This document shows positions 53,767 through 62,567 of a stretch of 64,000 nucleotides of DNA, one piece after another. A program made the translations under genes and the position numbers. The notes beneath the pieces are model-generated. The model was not told where the DNA came from. It worked only from the letters and a program-made list of their open reading frames with translations, and ran no database searches. This DNA is from Enhygromyxa salina (GTDB lineage Bacteria; Myxococcota_A; Polyangia; Nannocystales; Nannocystaceae). Position 1 is the first letter of the stretch. The number at the start of each line of letters is the position of its first letter. Location of the stretch: NCBI RefSeq assembly GCF_002994635.1, contig NZ_PVNL01000001.1:19429-83428 (forward strand), in the 5' to 3' direction.

Positions 53767-54432
53767 TCAGCCGAGGTGGATCTGGCCGCCGTCGACCTTG
53801 ACCAGGTCGGTGCCCTTGACCATCGCGTGGGTGGCCGCGATCTGAACGGTGTGCTCGGCCCGGTAGTCGAGGTTGCCGGCCTGGACCTGGTCCAGACCCT
53901 CGACCGTGCGAGCGCTGGTCTTGGTGTGGGTGCTGAGGCGATCGGCGAGGGTCTCGATCACCTTGGCGACGAACGTGGACTTGGTCACGTGGGTGAACAG
54001 CGAGCGCAGCACCGCGGCGCACTCGTCGATGATCAGCCGAGCTGCGCGGGCCCGGACCTGCAGCTCGTCGGCGTTCAGGCCCAGGCGCGCGTCGCTGTGG
54101 AGATCGAGATCTTCGCGCGCGGCGATCTTCAGCCGGCCGTCCACGCGCAGCTCGGCGTCGCCCTGCACGCGCAGCAGCGCCGGGGTCGTTGCCACGCGCT
54201 CGAGCACCGCGAGCACGTAGGCGTGCTCGCCGGGCAGGCCCTCGTCGGCGAACCACACCCGATCGCCGAGCTCGGGCTCGACCAGACAGCTGACCGCTCG
54301 CCGGGCCGAGAACCGCCGCTCACCATCGTCGAGCGTGAAGCCTTCGTCGGCCCGCGCGAGGATGGTCGCGCCGCCCTGTCGAGGCGCCACGTGGGGAGAG
54401 TCGCGGACGAGTTCGAGATCGTGGGCGTGCAT
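53767..54432 (-). CDS. DUF3540 domain protein
   Basis: A 221-residue cytosolic protein with the DUF3540 signature: an N-terminal beta-region (DRVWFADEGLPGEHAYVLAVLER), and beta-helix-like repeats LRVDGRLKIAAREDLDLHSDARLGLNADELQ and GNLDYRAEHTVQIAATHAM. It is a conserved gene of T6SS spike operons, always near VgrG and DUF4150, and is thought to be an accessory of effector loading. Here it lies between the methyltransferase (29 nt away) and DUF4150 genes. Confidence 0.85.
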   Translation of the reverse strand: MHAHDLELVRDSPHVAPRQGGATILARADEGFTLDDGERRFSARRAVSCLVEPELGDRVWFADEGLPGEHAYVLAVLERVATTPALLRVQGDAELRVDGRLKIAAREDLDLHSDARLGLNADELQVRARAARLIIDECAAVLRSLFTHVTKSTFVAKVIETLADRLSTHTKTSARTVEGLDQVQAGNLDYRAEHTVQIAATHAMVKGTDLVKVDGGQIHLG

Positions 54433-54461
54433 GGTAGCCGGCAGACCGTATCACGCCGGAC

Positions 54462-56123
54462 TCACGACTCGCTCGCAGAAACCGGATCGCCCATCAACGC
54501 AGGGAGCTGGGCCAGGCTGCGCAGCGAGGCCCGCAGGAACTCGGCGAGCGCAGCCCGGAGCGCGGCTGGATCGCGGATCGGCTCGCCGTCCTGCCGGGGG
54601 GTGAGATCCCCAGTCTCGACCAGGCCCGCGAGGGCGTCGAGCAGCGCGTCGTGATCCCGGGTTCCATCGAGCAGCGGGACCAGGTGGGCCAAGGTTGGCT
54701 CGAGCACGAAGGGCCGGTGCTCGAGGGCGGCGAGCCAGCCATCGCGCCCGGCCATCCGTCGATTGAACGCCGAGATCCGCGGCCGCGCCGAGCTGGCCGC
54801 GCCGATCGGCGGCTCCCAGCACCGGGCCACGACGGCGTTTCGCACCATGCACTCGATCAGGCTCGCGACCAGCTGTTCACGGGTGGGCGTGGTGCTGTCG
54901 TGACCGGCCGTGGCCAGGCGCCCACGGGCGCTGCGCTCGAGCTGCTCGAACCCCACGCTCGTTGGCCACACAGCGCACAGCTCGACCAGCGCGGCCTTGG
55001 TCAGGGGATCGGACGCGCCGATCGACAGCTTCGCGTCGGGCGAGGACAGGATCTGAAACGAGACGGGCGCCTCGCTGGCGAGCAGCTGGGTAGGATCGTC
55101 ACAGTGGACCTGGCCGTGCATGGCGAACCGCAAGCCAGGGAGGGCCGCCGGCTGGATCTGTCGCGCTCGCCGGCTGTCGCCGCGGCTGAGCACGCTGACC
55201 CGGAGCTCGCGGTTGCGCACGAAGTCGAGGTACTGCTCGACGGCGAGCGGATCATCGGTCGCCTCGGCCAGCTTGGCCAGCTCGGTCAGCGTCGCCGGGG
55301 CCAGATCCCGCGCGACCATGGTGTCGAGCGAGGCGTCGCAGACGTAGCCCAGACCCGCCCCGTCGTTGACGGCCCCGACCCGCCCGATGAACTCGTGGAA
55401 GTACAGCGGCGCGTTGTCGGGCTCGAGGTGCTCGTGAAACAAGTACGCGTCGGGGACCCGGCGCACGACCTCGCGCTCGCGCGCCAGCGCCAGCGAGTAG
55501 GCCTCGGGCTCGGTCACGCCCGCGTGCTCGCGGCGCGCGGCCACGGCGTTGGTGACGAAGTCGAGCACGGTCCGCGCCGCGGCGAGCTGCAAGGTCGGCG
55601 ACGCGACGCCGCGGGTCCGGTACTTCATCAGCTGCCGGACCATCTCGCGCGCGTGACAGCCGGGGTAGACGTTGTAGCTGACCACCGCCAGCCCGCGCGG
55701 CTCGAGCAGGGCCGGGAGCAGCGCCAAGATCCGGTCCTGAACCGGGCGCGAGACCCAGCTGAACACGCCGTGACAGATGATGTAGTCGAACCGCCCGAGC
55801 GTCGCCGGGTCGAGCTCGAGGATGTCGGCGACGTGCAGCTCGAGGTTGTCGAGGCCGAGCGCCTGCGCGTCAGCCTGCGCCCGATCGATCTGCGTGCGCG
55901 AGCGATCGATCCCCACGAAGCGACTCGCGGGCAGGTGCTCCGCCATTGGCAATAGGTTGCCCCCGCAGGCGCAGCCGAGCTCGAGGATCCGCGCCCGCTC
56001 GACCGGCGCGGGCGTCGGCTCGACACCAAACAGCAGGCCGAGCACCCGCAGCCAGTCCGGGTGGGTCTGCGGGTGACACAGGCTCGGGTACGGAACCGGA
56101 TCGTAGCCGTCGGTCATGGTCAT
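54462..56123 (-). CDS. Class I SAM-dependent methyltransferase with regulatory domain
   Basis: A 553-residue protein. The Rossmann domain (about 30-190) has motif I ILELGCACGGNLLP (about 46-59), then FVGIDRS, VADILEL and FDYIICHGVFSWV. From about residue 220 comes the MethyTransf_Reg-like domain (FHEHLEPDNAPLYFHEFIGRV and LELSVLSRGD-type stretches, here LRVSVLSRGD). It is the first gene of a minus-strand run ending in the DUF2169/pentapeptide genes, 29 nt ahead of DUF3540. Substrates of this type are unknown; some accompany natural-product or surface modification genes. Whether it belongs to the secretion system is unproven. Confidence 0.85.
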   Translation of the reverse strand: MTMTDGYDPVPYPSLCHPQTHPDWLRVLGLLFGVEPTPAPVERARILELGCACGGNLLPMAEHLPASRFVGIDRSRTQIDRAQADAQALGLDNLELHVADILELDPATLGRFDYIICHGVFSWVSRPVQDRILALLPALLEPRGLAVVSYNVYPGCHAREMVRQLMKYRTRGVASPTLQLAAARTVLDFVTNAVAARREHAGVTEPEAYSLALAREREVVRRVPDAYLFHEHLEPDNAPLYFHEFIGRVGAVNDGAGLGYVCDASLDTMVARDLAPATLTELAKLAEATDDPLAVEQYLDFVRNRELRVSVLSRGDSRRARQIQPAALPGLRFAMHGQVHCDDPTQLLASEAPVSFQILSSPDAKLSIGASDPLTKAALVELCAVWPTSVGFEQLERSARGRLATAGHDSTTPTREQLVASLIECMVRNAVVARCWEPPIGAASSARPRISAFNRRMAGRDGWLAALEHRPFVLEPTLAHLVPLLDGTRDHDALLDALAGLVETGDLTPRQDGEPIRDPAALRAALAEFLRASLRSLAQLPALMGDPVSASES

Positions 56124-56183
56124 CGCTCATGCGTGGGTCGGCTCGCCGACCCACGCGCGCGATGGTAGGTCATATTCAACCGC

Positions 56184-56975
56184 TCAGTGCCTTCGGGCGA
56201 CCTGGTTGTAATAGGTCAACGTCGCCTGCGCGAGCGCCTCGACCAGCTGCCCGCGCCCGGTCGCGCCGAGCATCAGCGCGCTCTCGTCGGCGTGATCCAG
56301 GAACCCCACCTCATGCAGCACGGCCGGCATGCGGGCGCCCATCAGCACGTCGAAGTTGGCCTGCCGGACCCCGCGATCGGGCCGGCCCGGGAACCGACGG
56401 GCCTGCTCGGTCTGGATCGCCTTGGCGTAGAGCGCCGCGTGCTTGCGGTTGTTGGTCATTCCGAGCTCGCGCAGCATCACGGCGATCTCGTCGTCGTCGC
56501 CGCTCGGGCGTCCGAACGCCTCGTCGTTCTCGCGCTGGGCCGTGAGCGCGGCCTCCTTGCTGGACGCGTCGACGTCGAGCAGGAAAGTCTCGAACCCGGT
56601 CTGATCTGCGCGCGGCGAGGCGTTGCAGTGCAGGCTCAAGAACAGGTCGGCCTTGCACGCATTGGCGAACCCGACCCGCTGCGAGAGGTGCAGGGTCTCG
56701 TCGGTCTCGCGGGTCAGGAGCACCTCGGCGTGGGGCATCAACTCGACGACCCGACCGGCGAGCGACTGCGCGAGGGTCAGCGTGACTTCCTTCTCGTGAG
56801 TGCCCCCGCGGTGCGCGCGACAGCCGAGGTTCTCGCCGCCATGACCTGGATCGATGACCAGTCGAAAGCCCTGCTCGATGACCGGGGTCGGGCCAGCGAG
56901 CACCCGGGCCGGACGCAGCGCGACGGCGCCAGCGGAGGCTGCGCAAAGTCCGAGCAGGAAGTCTCGTCGGTTCAT
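56184..56975 (-). CDS. Secreted N-acetylmuramoyl-L-alanine amidase (Amidase_3)
   Basis: A 263-residue amidase with a twin-arginine-like signal (NRRDFLLGLCAASAG). Zinc and catalytic residues are in IDPGHGG (His45), THEKEV (Glu61), SLHCNA (His116) and LHEVGF (Glu222), the family quartet. It cleaves the bond between muramic acid and the stem peptide, as AmiA/AmiC do in cell separation. It lies 60 nt upstream of the methyltransferase gene and has its own signal peptide, so it is probably a housekeeping envelope gene, not part of the T6SS operon. Confidence 0.9.
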   Translation of the reverse strand: MNRRDFLLGLCAASAGAVALRPARVLAGPTPVIEQGFRLVIDPGHGGENLGCRAHRGGTHEKEVTLTLAQSLAGRVVELMPHAEVLLTRETDETLHLSQRVGFANACKADLFLSLHCNASPRADQTGFETFLLDVDASSKEAALTAQRENDEAFGRPSGDDDEIAVMLRELGMTNNRKHAALYAKAIQTEQARRFPGRPDRGVRQANFDVLMGARMPAVLHEVGFLDHADESALMLGATGRGQLVEALAQATLTYYNQVARRH

Positions 56976-57086
56976 GTCCTACATGTAAGACACTGTCGTC
57001 CTCGGTCCAAGAAACCGCCGGAAACCACCAGCAAAACCGACTAGACTGCCGGCCCGCGGCCGCGTCGTGGGCCTGCGAGCCACTGG

Positions 57087-58907
57087 GTGAGCACGAAGAC
57101 CGGACATACCCCCGCGCCCAAACCGACCTCGCCCGAGGCCGTCACCCATGCGCGCTCCTGGTGGGACATCGCCGCCGTCGCCCTGACTGCGGGGCTGCTG
57201 CAGATCATTGCGAGCATCGTGCTTGGGCTCGCGCGGCTCGATCGCTTCACCGCCGCGGCCAACGAGGGCGCGTACACCTACCTGGTCGTGGCGGCGTTGG
57301 TCGGCGCGGGCGTGTTCTCGATCTGGTCGGTCCGCGCTCGCCCGCCGGTCGCGTTGACGCTCGCCGCGATCTGGCCGGTCGCGCTGTGGTACGGCCTGCG
57401 CCCGCATACGACCAGCCTCGGCCTGGCCTATCACGGCGAGTTCATCCTCCATCACTTCTCGGCGCTGCTGTGCCTGGTGCTGGCGATCGCGGTCCCGCTT
57501 GGCTGGGCTCGCGACCTACGCCTGGGCAAGCTGCGCTTCGCCCCGGTGATCCTGGCGCTGCCCGGCGCGCTGCTGCTCGCCGCGGCCCACCTCGGACGGA
57601 TCCCGGTCGGTCCGGCGTGGCTGGCCCAGGCCAGCTTGGCCCCGATCGGCGCGGCGCTGCTGCTCGCCGCGTGGCCGGTCGCGGCGGGCGTGTTCTGGCG
57701 CGAGCTCGGTCCCTCGTCGCGCCGCCCGATCGTGTTCGTGCTGGCCCTGCCGCTGCTCGTGCGCGTGGGCGTTACCGGGTGGGGTGGGCTCGGTGGAGAG
57801 CTCGCCGGTCAAGACGCGATCGTGTGGATCGGCGCGGCGATCGTCGTCACCGCGATCGTCACGCTGTTGCTGCTGCGCCCGCGGCTCGAGCTGTGGGTCA
57901 CGGTCGTGGTCGCGCTGATCTGCCTGCTCGGCAGCATGTTCTGCTACTTCCTCTACGAGCGGGGCTTCGGCGAGCTCGAGGACGGCCTCGGCGGGCTGCT
58001 GCAGTCGCTGTTCGGGTTTCAGGTCCCGTACCCGTCGTACGTCAGCGACTGGCGCTCGGCCGGCCTGATGACGGGCCTGTTCTTCATGTTCGTGACGGTC
58101 TACGCGTCGCTGGTCTCGACCGAAGACCGGGTCCGGGGCATCGCGCTGGGCCTGATGCTGGTCGCGGGCCTGGGGTTCTCGAGCCCGCACCTGGTCATGA
58201 TGTTCGGTGTCGGCGCGCTGCTGGTGGTCGAGGGCATGTTGCCGGGCGCCCCGCACCGCGACCTGGCCCCGTCGCTGTCCGAGAGCATGGCCTCGATCGA
58301 GGCCGCGCTCGAAGCCTCGAGTGATCCCGACGAGCGCCGCGATCCCAACGCCGAGCTCGAGCGGGTCCGCGAGGTCGTCGAGGGTCTGGCCCAGCGCCAC
58401 GGGCTCGAGCCGCCGACGCTGGCGCAGACCGGCCCAAACGCACACTTGCTCAGCCTCCGCGGCCCGCTCGACGGTCCGCTCCTGGACCTGCGGGCCCGCA
58501 TCGAGCCGAGCTCGACCCGCGTCGAGCTCAGCGTCGGGCTGCCGGGCCGCGGCGAGCCGGTGTTCGAGCTGGTGCCCGATCCCGGCAAGCGGGGCAAGCG
58601 TCCGACCCACCTGCTCGCGCGCAGCCACCGAGTCCACGGAGCGGCCCGCGGGCTCGAGGCCTTCGGCGACGCGCCGCTCGACGCCATGACCTGCTTCCCG
58701 ACCGCGTACCTGCGCGCGTGGGAAGGCGGCGTGCAGGTCGATCTCGGCCGCGAGCTGGTCGGGCTGCGCGTGGATCAGCTCGACGCCCTGGTCCGCAGCC
58801 TCGCCCGCGCGCTGGAGCCCCACGGCGCCGACCCTGCCGGGGAGCCAATCGACGACCCCATCGATGATCCCAATGGCGATCCCAATGGCGATCCCAATGG
58901 CGACTGA
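57087..58907 (+). CDS. Large polytopic membrane protein with soluble C-terminal domain
   Basis: 606 residues from a GTG. About eleven TM helices occupy residues 25-390. A cytosolic C-terminal domain follows (about 400-590: ALEASSDPDERRDPNAELERVREVVEGL, LRARIEPSSTRVELSVGL). The last 20 codons encode IDDPIDDP and three 12-bp units DPNG, a minisatellite at 58866-58901. No family is recognised for the membrane part. It precedes pabB by 3 nt, so it may be co-transcribed with folate genes. Confidence 0.6.
   Translation: MSTKTGHTPAPKPTSPEAVTHARSWWDIAAVALTAGLLQIIASIVLGLARLDRFTAAANEGAYTYLVVAALVGAGVFSIWSVRARPPVALTLAAIWPVALWYGLRPHTTSLGLAYHGEFILHHFSALLCLVLAIAVPLGWARDLRLGKLRFAPVILALPGALLLAAAHLGRIPVGPAWLAQASLAPIGAALLLAAWPVAAGVFWRELGPSSRRPIVFVLALPLLVRVGVTGWGGLGGELAGQDAIVWIGAAIVVTAIVTLLLLRPRLELWVTVVVALICLLGSMFCYFLYERGFGELEDGLGGLLQSLFGFQVPYPSYVSDWRSAGLMTGLFFMFVTVYASLVSTEDRVRGIALGLMLVAGLGFSSPHLVMMFGVGALLVVEGMLPGAPHRDLAPSLSESMASIEAALEASSDPDERRDPNAELERVREVVEGLAQRHGLEPPTLAQTGPNAHLLSLRGPLDGPLLDLRARIEPSSTRVELSVGLPGRGEPVFELVPDPGKRGKRPTHLLARSHRVHGAARGLEAFGDAPLDAMTCFPTAYLRAWEGGVQVDLGRELVGLRVDQLDALVRSLARALEPHGADPAGEPIDDPIDDPNGDPNGDPNGD
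58866..58901 (+). repeat. 12-bp minisatellite at the end of the membrane protein gene
   Basis: Three perfect copies of GATCCCAATGGC encode DPNG DPNG DPNG before the stop. It is in-frame, so copy-number change only alters the length of the acidic tail. Confidence 0.85.
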
Positions 58908-58910
58908 GGC

Positions 58911-60419
58911 GTGACCACGCGGCACCGTAGCTTGCGCTTCGCCGAGGTCGAGCCGTTCTCGGCCCACGACCTGGCGGCGCGCTGCGATGATCAGCGCTAC
59001 GCGGCGCTGCTCGAGAACCCGGGCGCGCCGTCGGAGCTGGGCCGCTACGCGTACGTTTGCACCGATCCGTTCTGGGTGTTCCGCAGCAAGCGCGAGCGCT
59101 GCTGGTCGGGGCCACCGCACGCCGTGGCCGAGGTCGATCGCGCCCCGCTCGACGAGCTCGCGCGGCTGCTCGAGCGCGACCGAGCGGGGGTCGTGCTGCG
59201 CCCGTCCGGCGGGGACGATCCGCTGCCCCCGTTCGTCGGTGGCGCGGTCGGCTACCTCGGCTATGAACTTCTGTACCTGATCGAGGACATCCCCGATCGC
59301 GGCCGCGATGATCTCGCGCTGCCCGACGCCTACCTGCTGTTCTGCAAGCTGGTGTACGCGAGCGATCTGCTGACCGGCCGCAGCTGGGTGTTTGCGACCG
59401 GGTTCGGGCCAACGCCCGAAGCGGCGGCCAGCGAGGCCGAGTCCCTGCTCGACGCCGGCCGCGAGTTCGTTGCGAGCCACACTCCCGCTCCCGCGCACGA
59501 GGTCGAGCGACTGCGCGCGGCCGCTGCAGCTGCGCGGGCTCGCCAACCTCGCCTGCTCGAGGCCCATCTGCACGAGCGCGGGATTACCCCGACGATCGAC
59601 CGCGCTGGGTACCTCGCCTCGATCGAGCACATCAAGGCCCAGATCCTGTGCGGCAACGCGTTCGAGGTGTGCCTGACCCAGCGCTTCGATCTGCGCCTGC
59701 CCACGCGGGTCCGCGAGCTCTACGAGGTCCTGCGCGCGATCAACCCGGCGCCGATGAGCGCGTATCTGCGGTTCCCCGAGGCCGAGCTGCTGTCGGCCTC
59801 GCCCGAGCGCTTCGTCAGCCTCGATCGCGCGGGCACGATCGAGACCCGACCGATCAAGGGCACGCGCCCGCGCGGACCCAGCCCCGCCGAGGATCAGGCG
59901 CTGCGCGACGACCTGCTGAGCGCCGCCAAGGACCGGGCCGAGAACCTGATGATCGTGGATCTGTGCCGCAACGATCTGGGCAAGGTCAGCGAGTTCGGCA
60001 GCGTCCGCGTCGACGAGCTGTGCGGCGTGCACCCTTACGAATTCACCTGGCAGATGGTCTCGACCGTCCGCGCCCAGCTGCGCGCCGGGCTCGGGCCGGT
60101 CGAGCTGCTGCGGGCCTGCTTCCCCGGCGGCTCGATGACCGGCGCGCCCAAGATCGAGGCCATGAAGATCATCGACCGGCTCGAGCCGACCAAGCGCGGG
60201 GTGTTCTCGGGGGCGATCGGCTACTTCGACTTCGACGGCTCGCTGGATCTGAGCATCGTGATCCGCACGCTGATCAAGACCGGCGAGCTGCTGACCTTCA
60301 ACGTCGGCGGCGCGATCGTGGCCGACTCCGATCCCGACGACGAGTACCAAGAGACGCTCGACAAGGCCCACGCCCTGGTCCTGGCGATCGACCTAGTCCG
60401 CGCGCGGGGAGCCAGCTGA
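58911..60419 (+). CDS. pabB: Aminodeoxychorismate synthase component I
   Basis: 502 residues from a GTG. It makes 4-amino-4-deoxychorismate from chorismate and ammonia, the first step of p-aminobenzoate and so of folate. The deciding residue is the lysine of RPIKGTRPR (Lys316), characteristic of PabB; the homologous TrpE of tryptophan synthesis has alanine there. Other motifs are SAYLRFPEAELLSASPERFV, DRAENLMIVDLCRNDLGKV and FPGGSMTGAPKIEAM. The glutaminase subunit follows 1 nt after its stop. Anthranilate synthase remains a formal alternative only if PIKGT is not diagnostic in this clade. Confidence 0.88.
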   Translation: MTTRHRSLRFAEVEPFSAHDLAARCDDQRYAALLENPGAPSELGRYAYVCTDPFWVFRSKRERCWSGPPHAVAEVDRAPLDELARLLERDRAGVVLRPSGGDDPLPPFVGGAVGYLGYELLYLIEDIPDRGRDDLALPDAYLLFCKLVYASDLLTGRSWVFATGFGPTPEAAASEAESLLDAGREFVASHTPAPAHEVERLRAAAAAARARQPRLLEAHLHERGITPTIDRAGYLASIEHIKAQILCGNAFEVCLTQRFDLRLPTRVRELYEVLRAINPAPMSAYLRFPEAELLSASPERFVSLDRAGTIETRPIKGTRPRGPSPAEDQALRDDLLSAAKDRAENLMIVDLCRNDLGKVSEFGSVRVDELCGVHPYEFTWQMVSTVRAQLRAGLGPVELLRACFPGGSMTGAPKIEAMKIIDRLEPTKRGVFSGAIGYFDFDGSLDLSIVIRTLIKTGELLTFNVGGAIVADSDPDDEYQETLDKAHALVLAIDLVRARGAS

Positions 60420-60420
60420 G

Positions 60421-61023
60421 ATGCCCACGCCGGATCGCAGCTACCGCCTGGTGATCATCGATAACTACGACTCGTTCGCCTACAACATCTACCAGCTGCT
60501 CGGCGAGCTGACCGGCTGCGCGGCCAAGGTGGTGCGCAATGATCGGATCACGCTGGCCGAGCTCGAGGCCGAACGACCCAGCCACCTGGTGATCTCGCCG
60601 GGTCCCGGCAACCCCGAGGACCCCCACTACTTTGGGGTGTGTCACGCGGCCATTCACGCGCTGGGGTCGCGCCGCGTGCCGATCTTGGGCGTGTGCCTGG
60701 GTCATCAGGGGATCGGCGCGGCGTTCGGCGCCAAGGTCGTTCGCGCCCCGCAGGTGATGCACGGCAAGCAAAGCGAGATCATGCATGGCGGCGAGGGCCT
60801 GTTCGCCGGGCTCCCCTCCCCGCTCATGGTCATGCGCTACCACTCGCTGATGCTCGATGAGGCCAGCTTGCCGGTGGAGCTCGAGGTCACCAGCCGGACT
60901 CGCGACGGGCTGTGCATGAGCGTGGCGCACCGCCAGCTGCCGATCGCGGGCGTGCAGTTTCACCCGGAGTCGATCGGCACCGAGCACGGCGCCGCGTTGG
61001 TCGATAATTTTCTGAGCTGGTGA
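60421..61023 (+). CDS. pabA: Aminodeoxychorismate synthase glutamine amidotransferase
   Basis: A 200-residue class I glutamine amidotransferase with GGGGAG 9 nt before its ATG. The catalytic triad is visible: Cys92 in GVCLGHQ, His181 and Glu183 in FHPES. Other family blocks are IDNYDSFAYNI, ISPGPGNPEDP and VMRYHSLM. It supplies ammonia to PabB; in many bacteria the same subunit also serves TrpE. No trp genes are seen here. Confidence 0.9.
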   Translation: MPTPDRSYRLVIIDNYDSFAYNIYQLLGELTGCAAKVVRNDRITLAELEAERPSHLVISPGPGNPEDPHYFGVCHAAIHALGSRRVPILGVCLGHQGIGAAFGAKVVRAPQVMHGKQSEIMHGGEGLFAGLPSPLMVMRYHSLMLDEASLPVELEVTSRTRDGLCMSVAHRQLPIAGVQFHPESIGTEHGAALVDNFLSW

Positions 61024-61030
61024 CCGAGGC

Positions 61031-61603
61031 TCACCCGGACAAGGGATCGTGGAACACCGCCGCCACGTCGAGCGTGCAGGCGATCGACGCCAGCGTCGCC
61101 GCGCCTCGATCACGCACGACCTCGAGGGTCCAGCGATCGGCGTCAACGCGACGCCACAGCTCGAGCCTGCGCTCGTCGTGGGCGACGAACACGATGTCCC
61201 GCAGCGACGGGATCAATTTATAGTGGGCCAGCTTTTCACCGCGGTCGTAGTCTTCGGTCGAGGGGCTCAGCACCTCGATGATCACCACCGGGTTCGTCAC
61301 CGTGTTGCCGCCAGGGTCTTGCGAAGCGCACTCGAGCTCGCCGCAGATGACGGACACATCTGGGTAGGTAGCGAGGCCGGTGGCTTGGACGCGAATGCGT
61401 AGATCCGAGCTGAACACCGCGCACGGCCGCCCCCGTAGCTGGTTGGCGAGCGCCGTCGAAATGTTGACGGCGAAGCGTGCGTGATCCGGGCTGCCGCCGG
61501 CCATCGCCCACACGTGCCCGCCGAAAAACTCGTGCTTGATCGGGCTGATCGCCTCGAGGTCGAGGTACTCGCGGAACGTATGACGCTGACGCGCGACCTC
61601 CAT
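61031..61603 (-). CDS. Uma2-family (DUF820) PD-(D/E)XK-like protein
   Basis: A 190-residue protein with the Uma2 pattern: TFREYLDLEAISPIKHEFFGGHVWAMAGGS, then YPDVSVICGE and PVVIIEVLSPSTEDYDRGEKLAHYK, which contain the Asp and Glu-Val-Leu-Ser-Pro-Ser core of the nuclease-like site, and IVFVAHDERRLELWRR. Uma2 proteins are abundant in cyanobacteria, Chloroflexi and myxobacteria, and most have no known function. It is convergent with pabA and has no obvious partner. Confidence 0.85.
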   Translation of the reverse strand: MEVARQRHTFREYLDLEAISPIKHEFFGGHVWAMAGGSPDHARFAVNISTALANQLRGRPCAVFSSDLRIRVQATGLATYPDVSVICGELECASQDPGGNTVTNPVVIIEVLSPSTEDYDRGEKLAHYKLIPSLRDIVFVAHDERRLELWRRVDADRWTLEVVRDRGAATLASIACTLDVAAVFHDPLSG

Positions 61604-61637
61604 CGAGAGTCACTATACACGCCCAAGAGATCCCGGA

Positions 61638-62567
61638 CTACTCGGGCTCGTCGCCGCGAACGTCCACGCGAACCGCCGCGCCGTGCGGCGGCGCGGGCAG
61701 CACGACGTGCTCGGGGCTGCTGGGATCCATGACCCAGTGAAACCCCGGGCCAAGCGGATCCATGAGCGCCGAGTCCCCGTCTGCGTCGCCTTGAAACCCG
61801 CGGCGCTCGATCTGCACTTCGACCTCGCGCTCCCCGGAGGCCCGGTCGCGGACCTTGACCACGATCTCATCCTCTTCGAACCCGCGCGCCTGCAGCTCGA
61901 GCAGCAGCTGCGCGCGGGCCTGCTCGACGTCGACCTCGCGCAGCGACAGGCTGAACGCACGATTGGCCAAGCGGCGGGCCCAGATCGTCTCGATCTCGCC
62001 CTCGAGCGGGGTCTCGATGATCTTGGCGTGCTCGAGCTCGGGGAACTGCTCGCGCAGCTCGTGCTCGATCTCGCCGAGCGCGAGCTCGTGATCCCACAGG
62101 CGGATCATCATGACGAACTGCGAGCCGGAGCCGTCGACGGCGATCTCGCGCATGAGCACGTCGACCTCCGACGCGTTGCTGCGCGCTTGCACGTACTTGG
62201 CGATCGACTGCGCCGACGAGAGCTCCCCACCGAGCATGCGGATCTCCACGCTGGTGCCGAGCGGGACTTCATACGAGGTCGGCAGCACGCACGCGCCGAC
62301 GATCGCCACCAACATGACAGCCAGCGCGACCGCGAGGCGATGCCGCGCCAACATGCCAAACACGCCGAGCAGGCCGTGCTCGCCCGGGTCGGGCTCGCGC
62401 GCTGGGGTGGCGTAGCGCTGGCTCCACGCCGCGAGCGCCTCAGCCTCGCGCGCGTCGGCGCTCGCGCGCTGATCAGGCTGATCAGGCTGATCAGGTGCTG
62501 GCGACGGCTCGATCCGCGGGGCGTGAAGCTCGCGAAGTCGGGCCTCGATCGACGGTTCAGAGCGCAT
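61638..62567 (-). CDS. Single-pass membrane protein, probable partner (anti-sigma-like) of the ECF sigma factor
   Basis: A 309-residue protein whose start overlaps the sigma-factor gene by 11 nt. The cytosolic N-terminus (1-75) is acidic and has DQPDQPDQ repeats; there is no H-x3-C-x2-C zinc anti-sigma motif. One TM helix (about 78-97, LAVALAVMLVAIVGACVLP) is followed by a periplasmic domain with two long helical/beta segments (EVDVLMREIAVDGSGSQFVMMIRLWDHE, EVDVEQARAQLLLELQARGFE). The coupling with the sigma gene suggests regulation; the sensing role is inferred from context. Confidence 0.6.
   Translation of the reverse strand: MRSEPSIEARLRELHAPRIEPSPAPDQPDQPDQRASADAREAEALAAWSQRYATPAREPDPGEHGLLGVFGMLARHRLAVALAVMLVAIVGACVLPTSYEVPLGTSVEIRMLGGELSSAQSIAKYVQARSNASEVDVLMREIAVDGSGSQFVMMIRLWDHELALGEIEHELREQFPELEHAKIIETPLEGEIETIWARRLANRAFSLSLREVDVEQARAQLLLELQARGFEEDEIVVKVRDRASGEREVEVQIERRGFQGDADGDSALMDPLGPGFHWVMDPSSPEHVVLPAPPHGAAVRVDVRGDEPE
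62470..62496. repeat. 9-bp tandem repeat in the sigma-partner gene
   Basis: Three copies of TGATCAGGC (the last with a terminal T) encode the PDQ PDQ PDQ stretch of the cytosolic tail. In-frame expansion is possible. Confidence 0.7.

Noticed and set aside
57516..60371. Minus-strand open frame of about 950 codons opposite the membrane protein and pabB
   Set aside because: pabB has strong motifs on the plus strand; the antisense product is low-complexity and has no domain.
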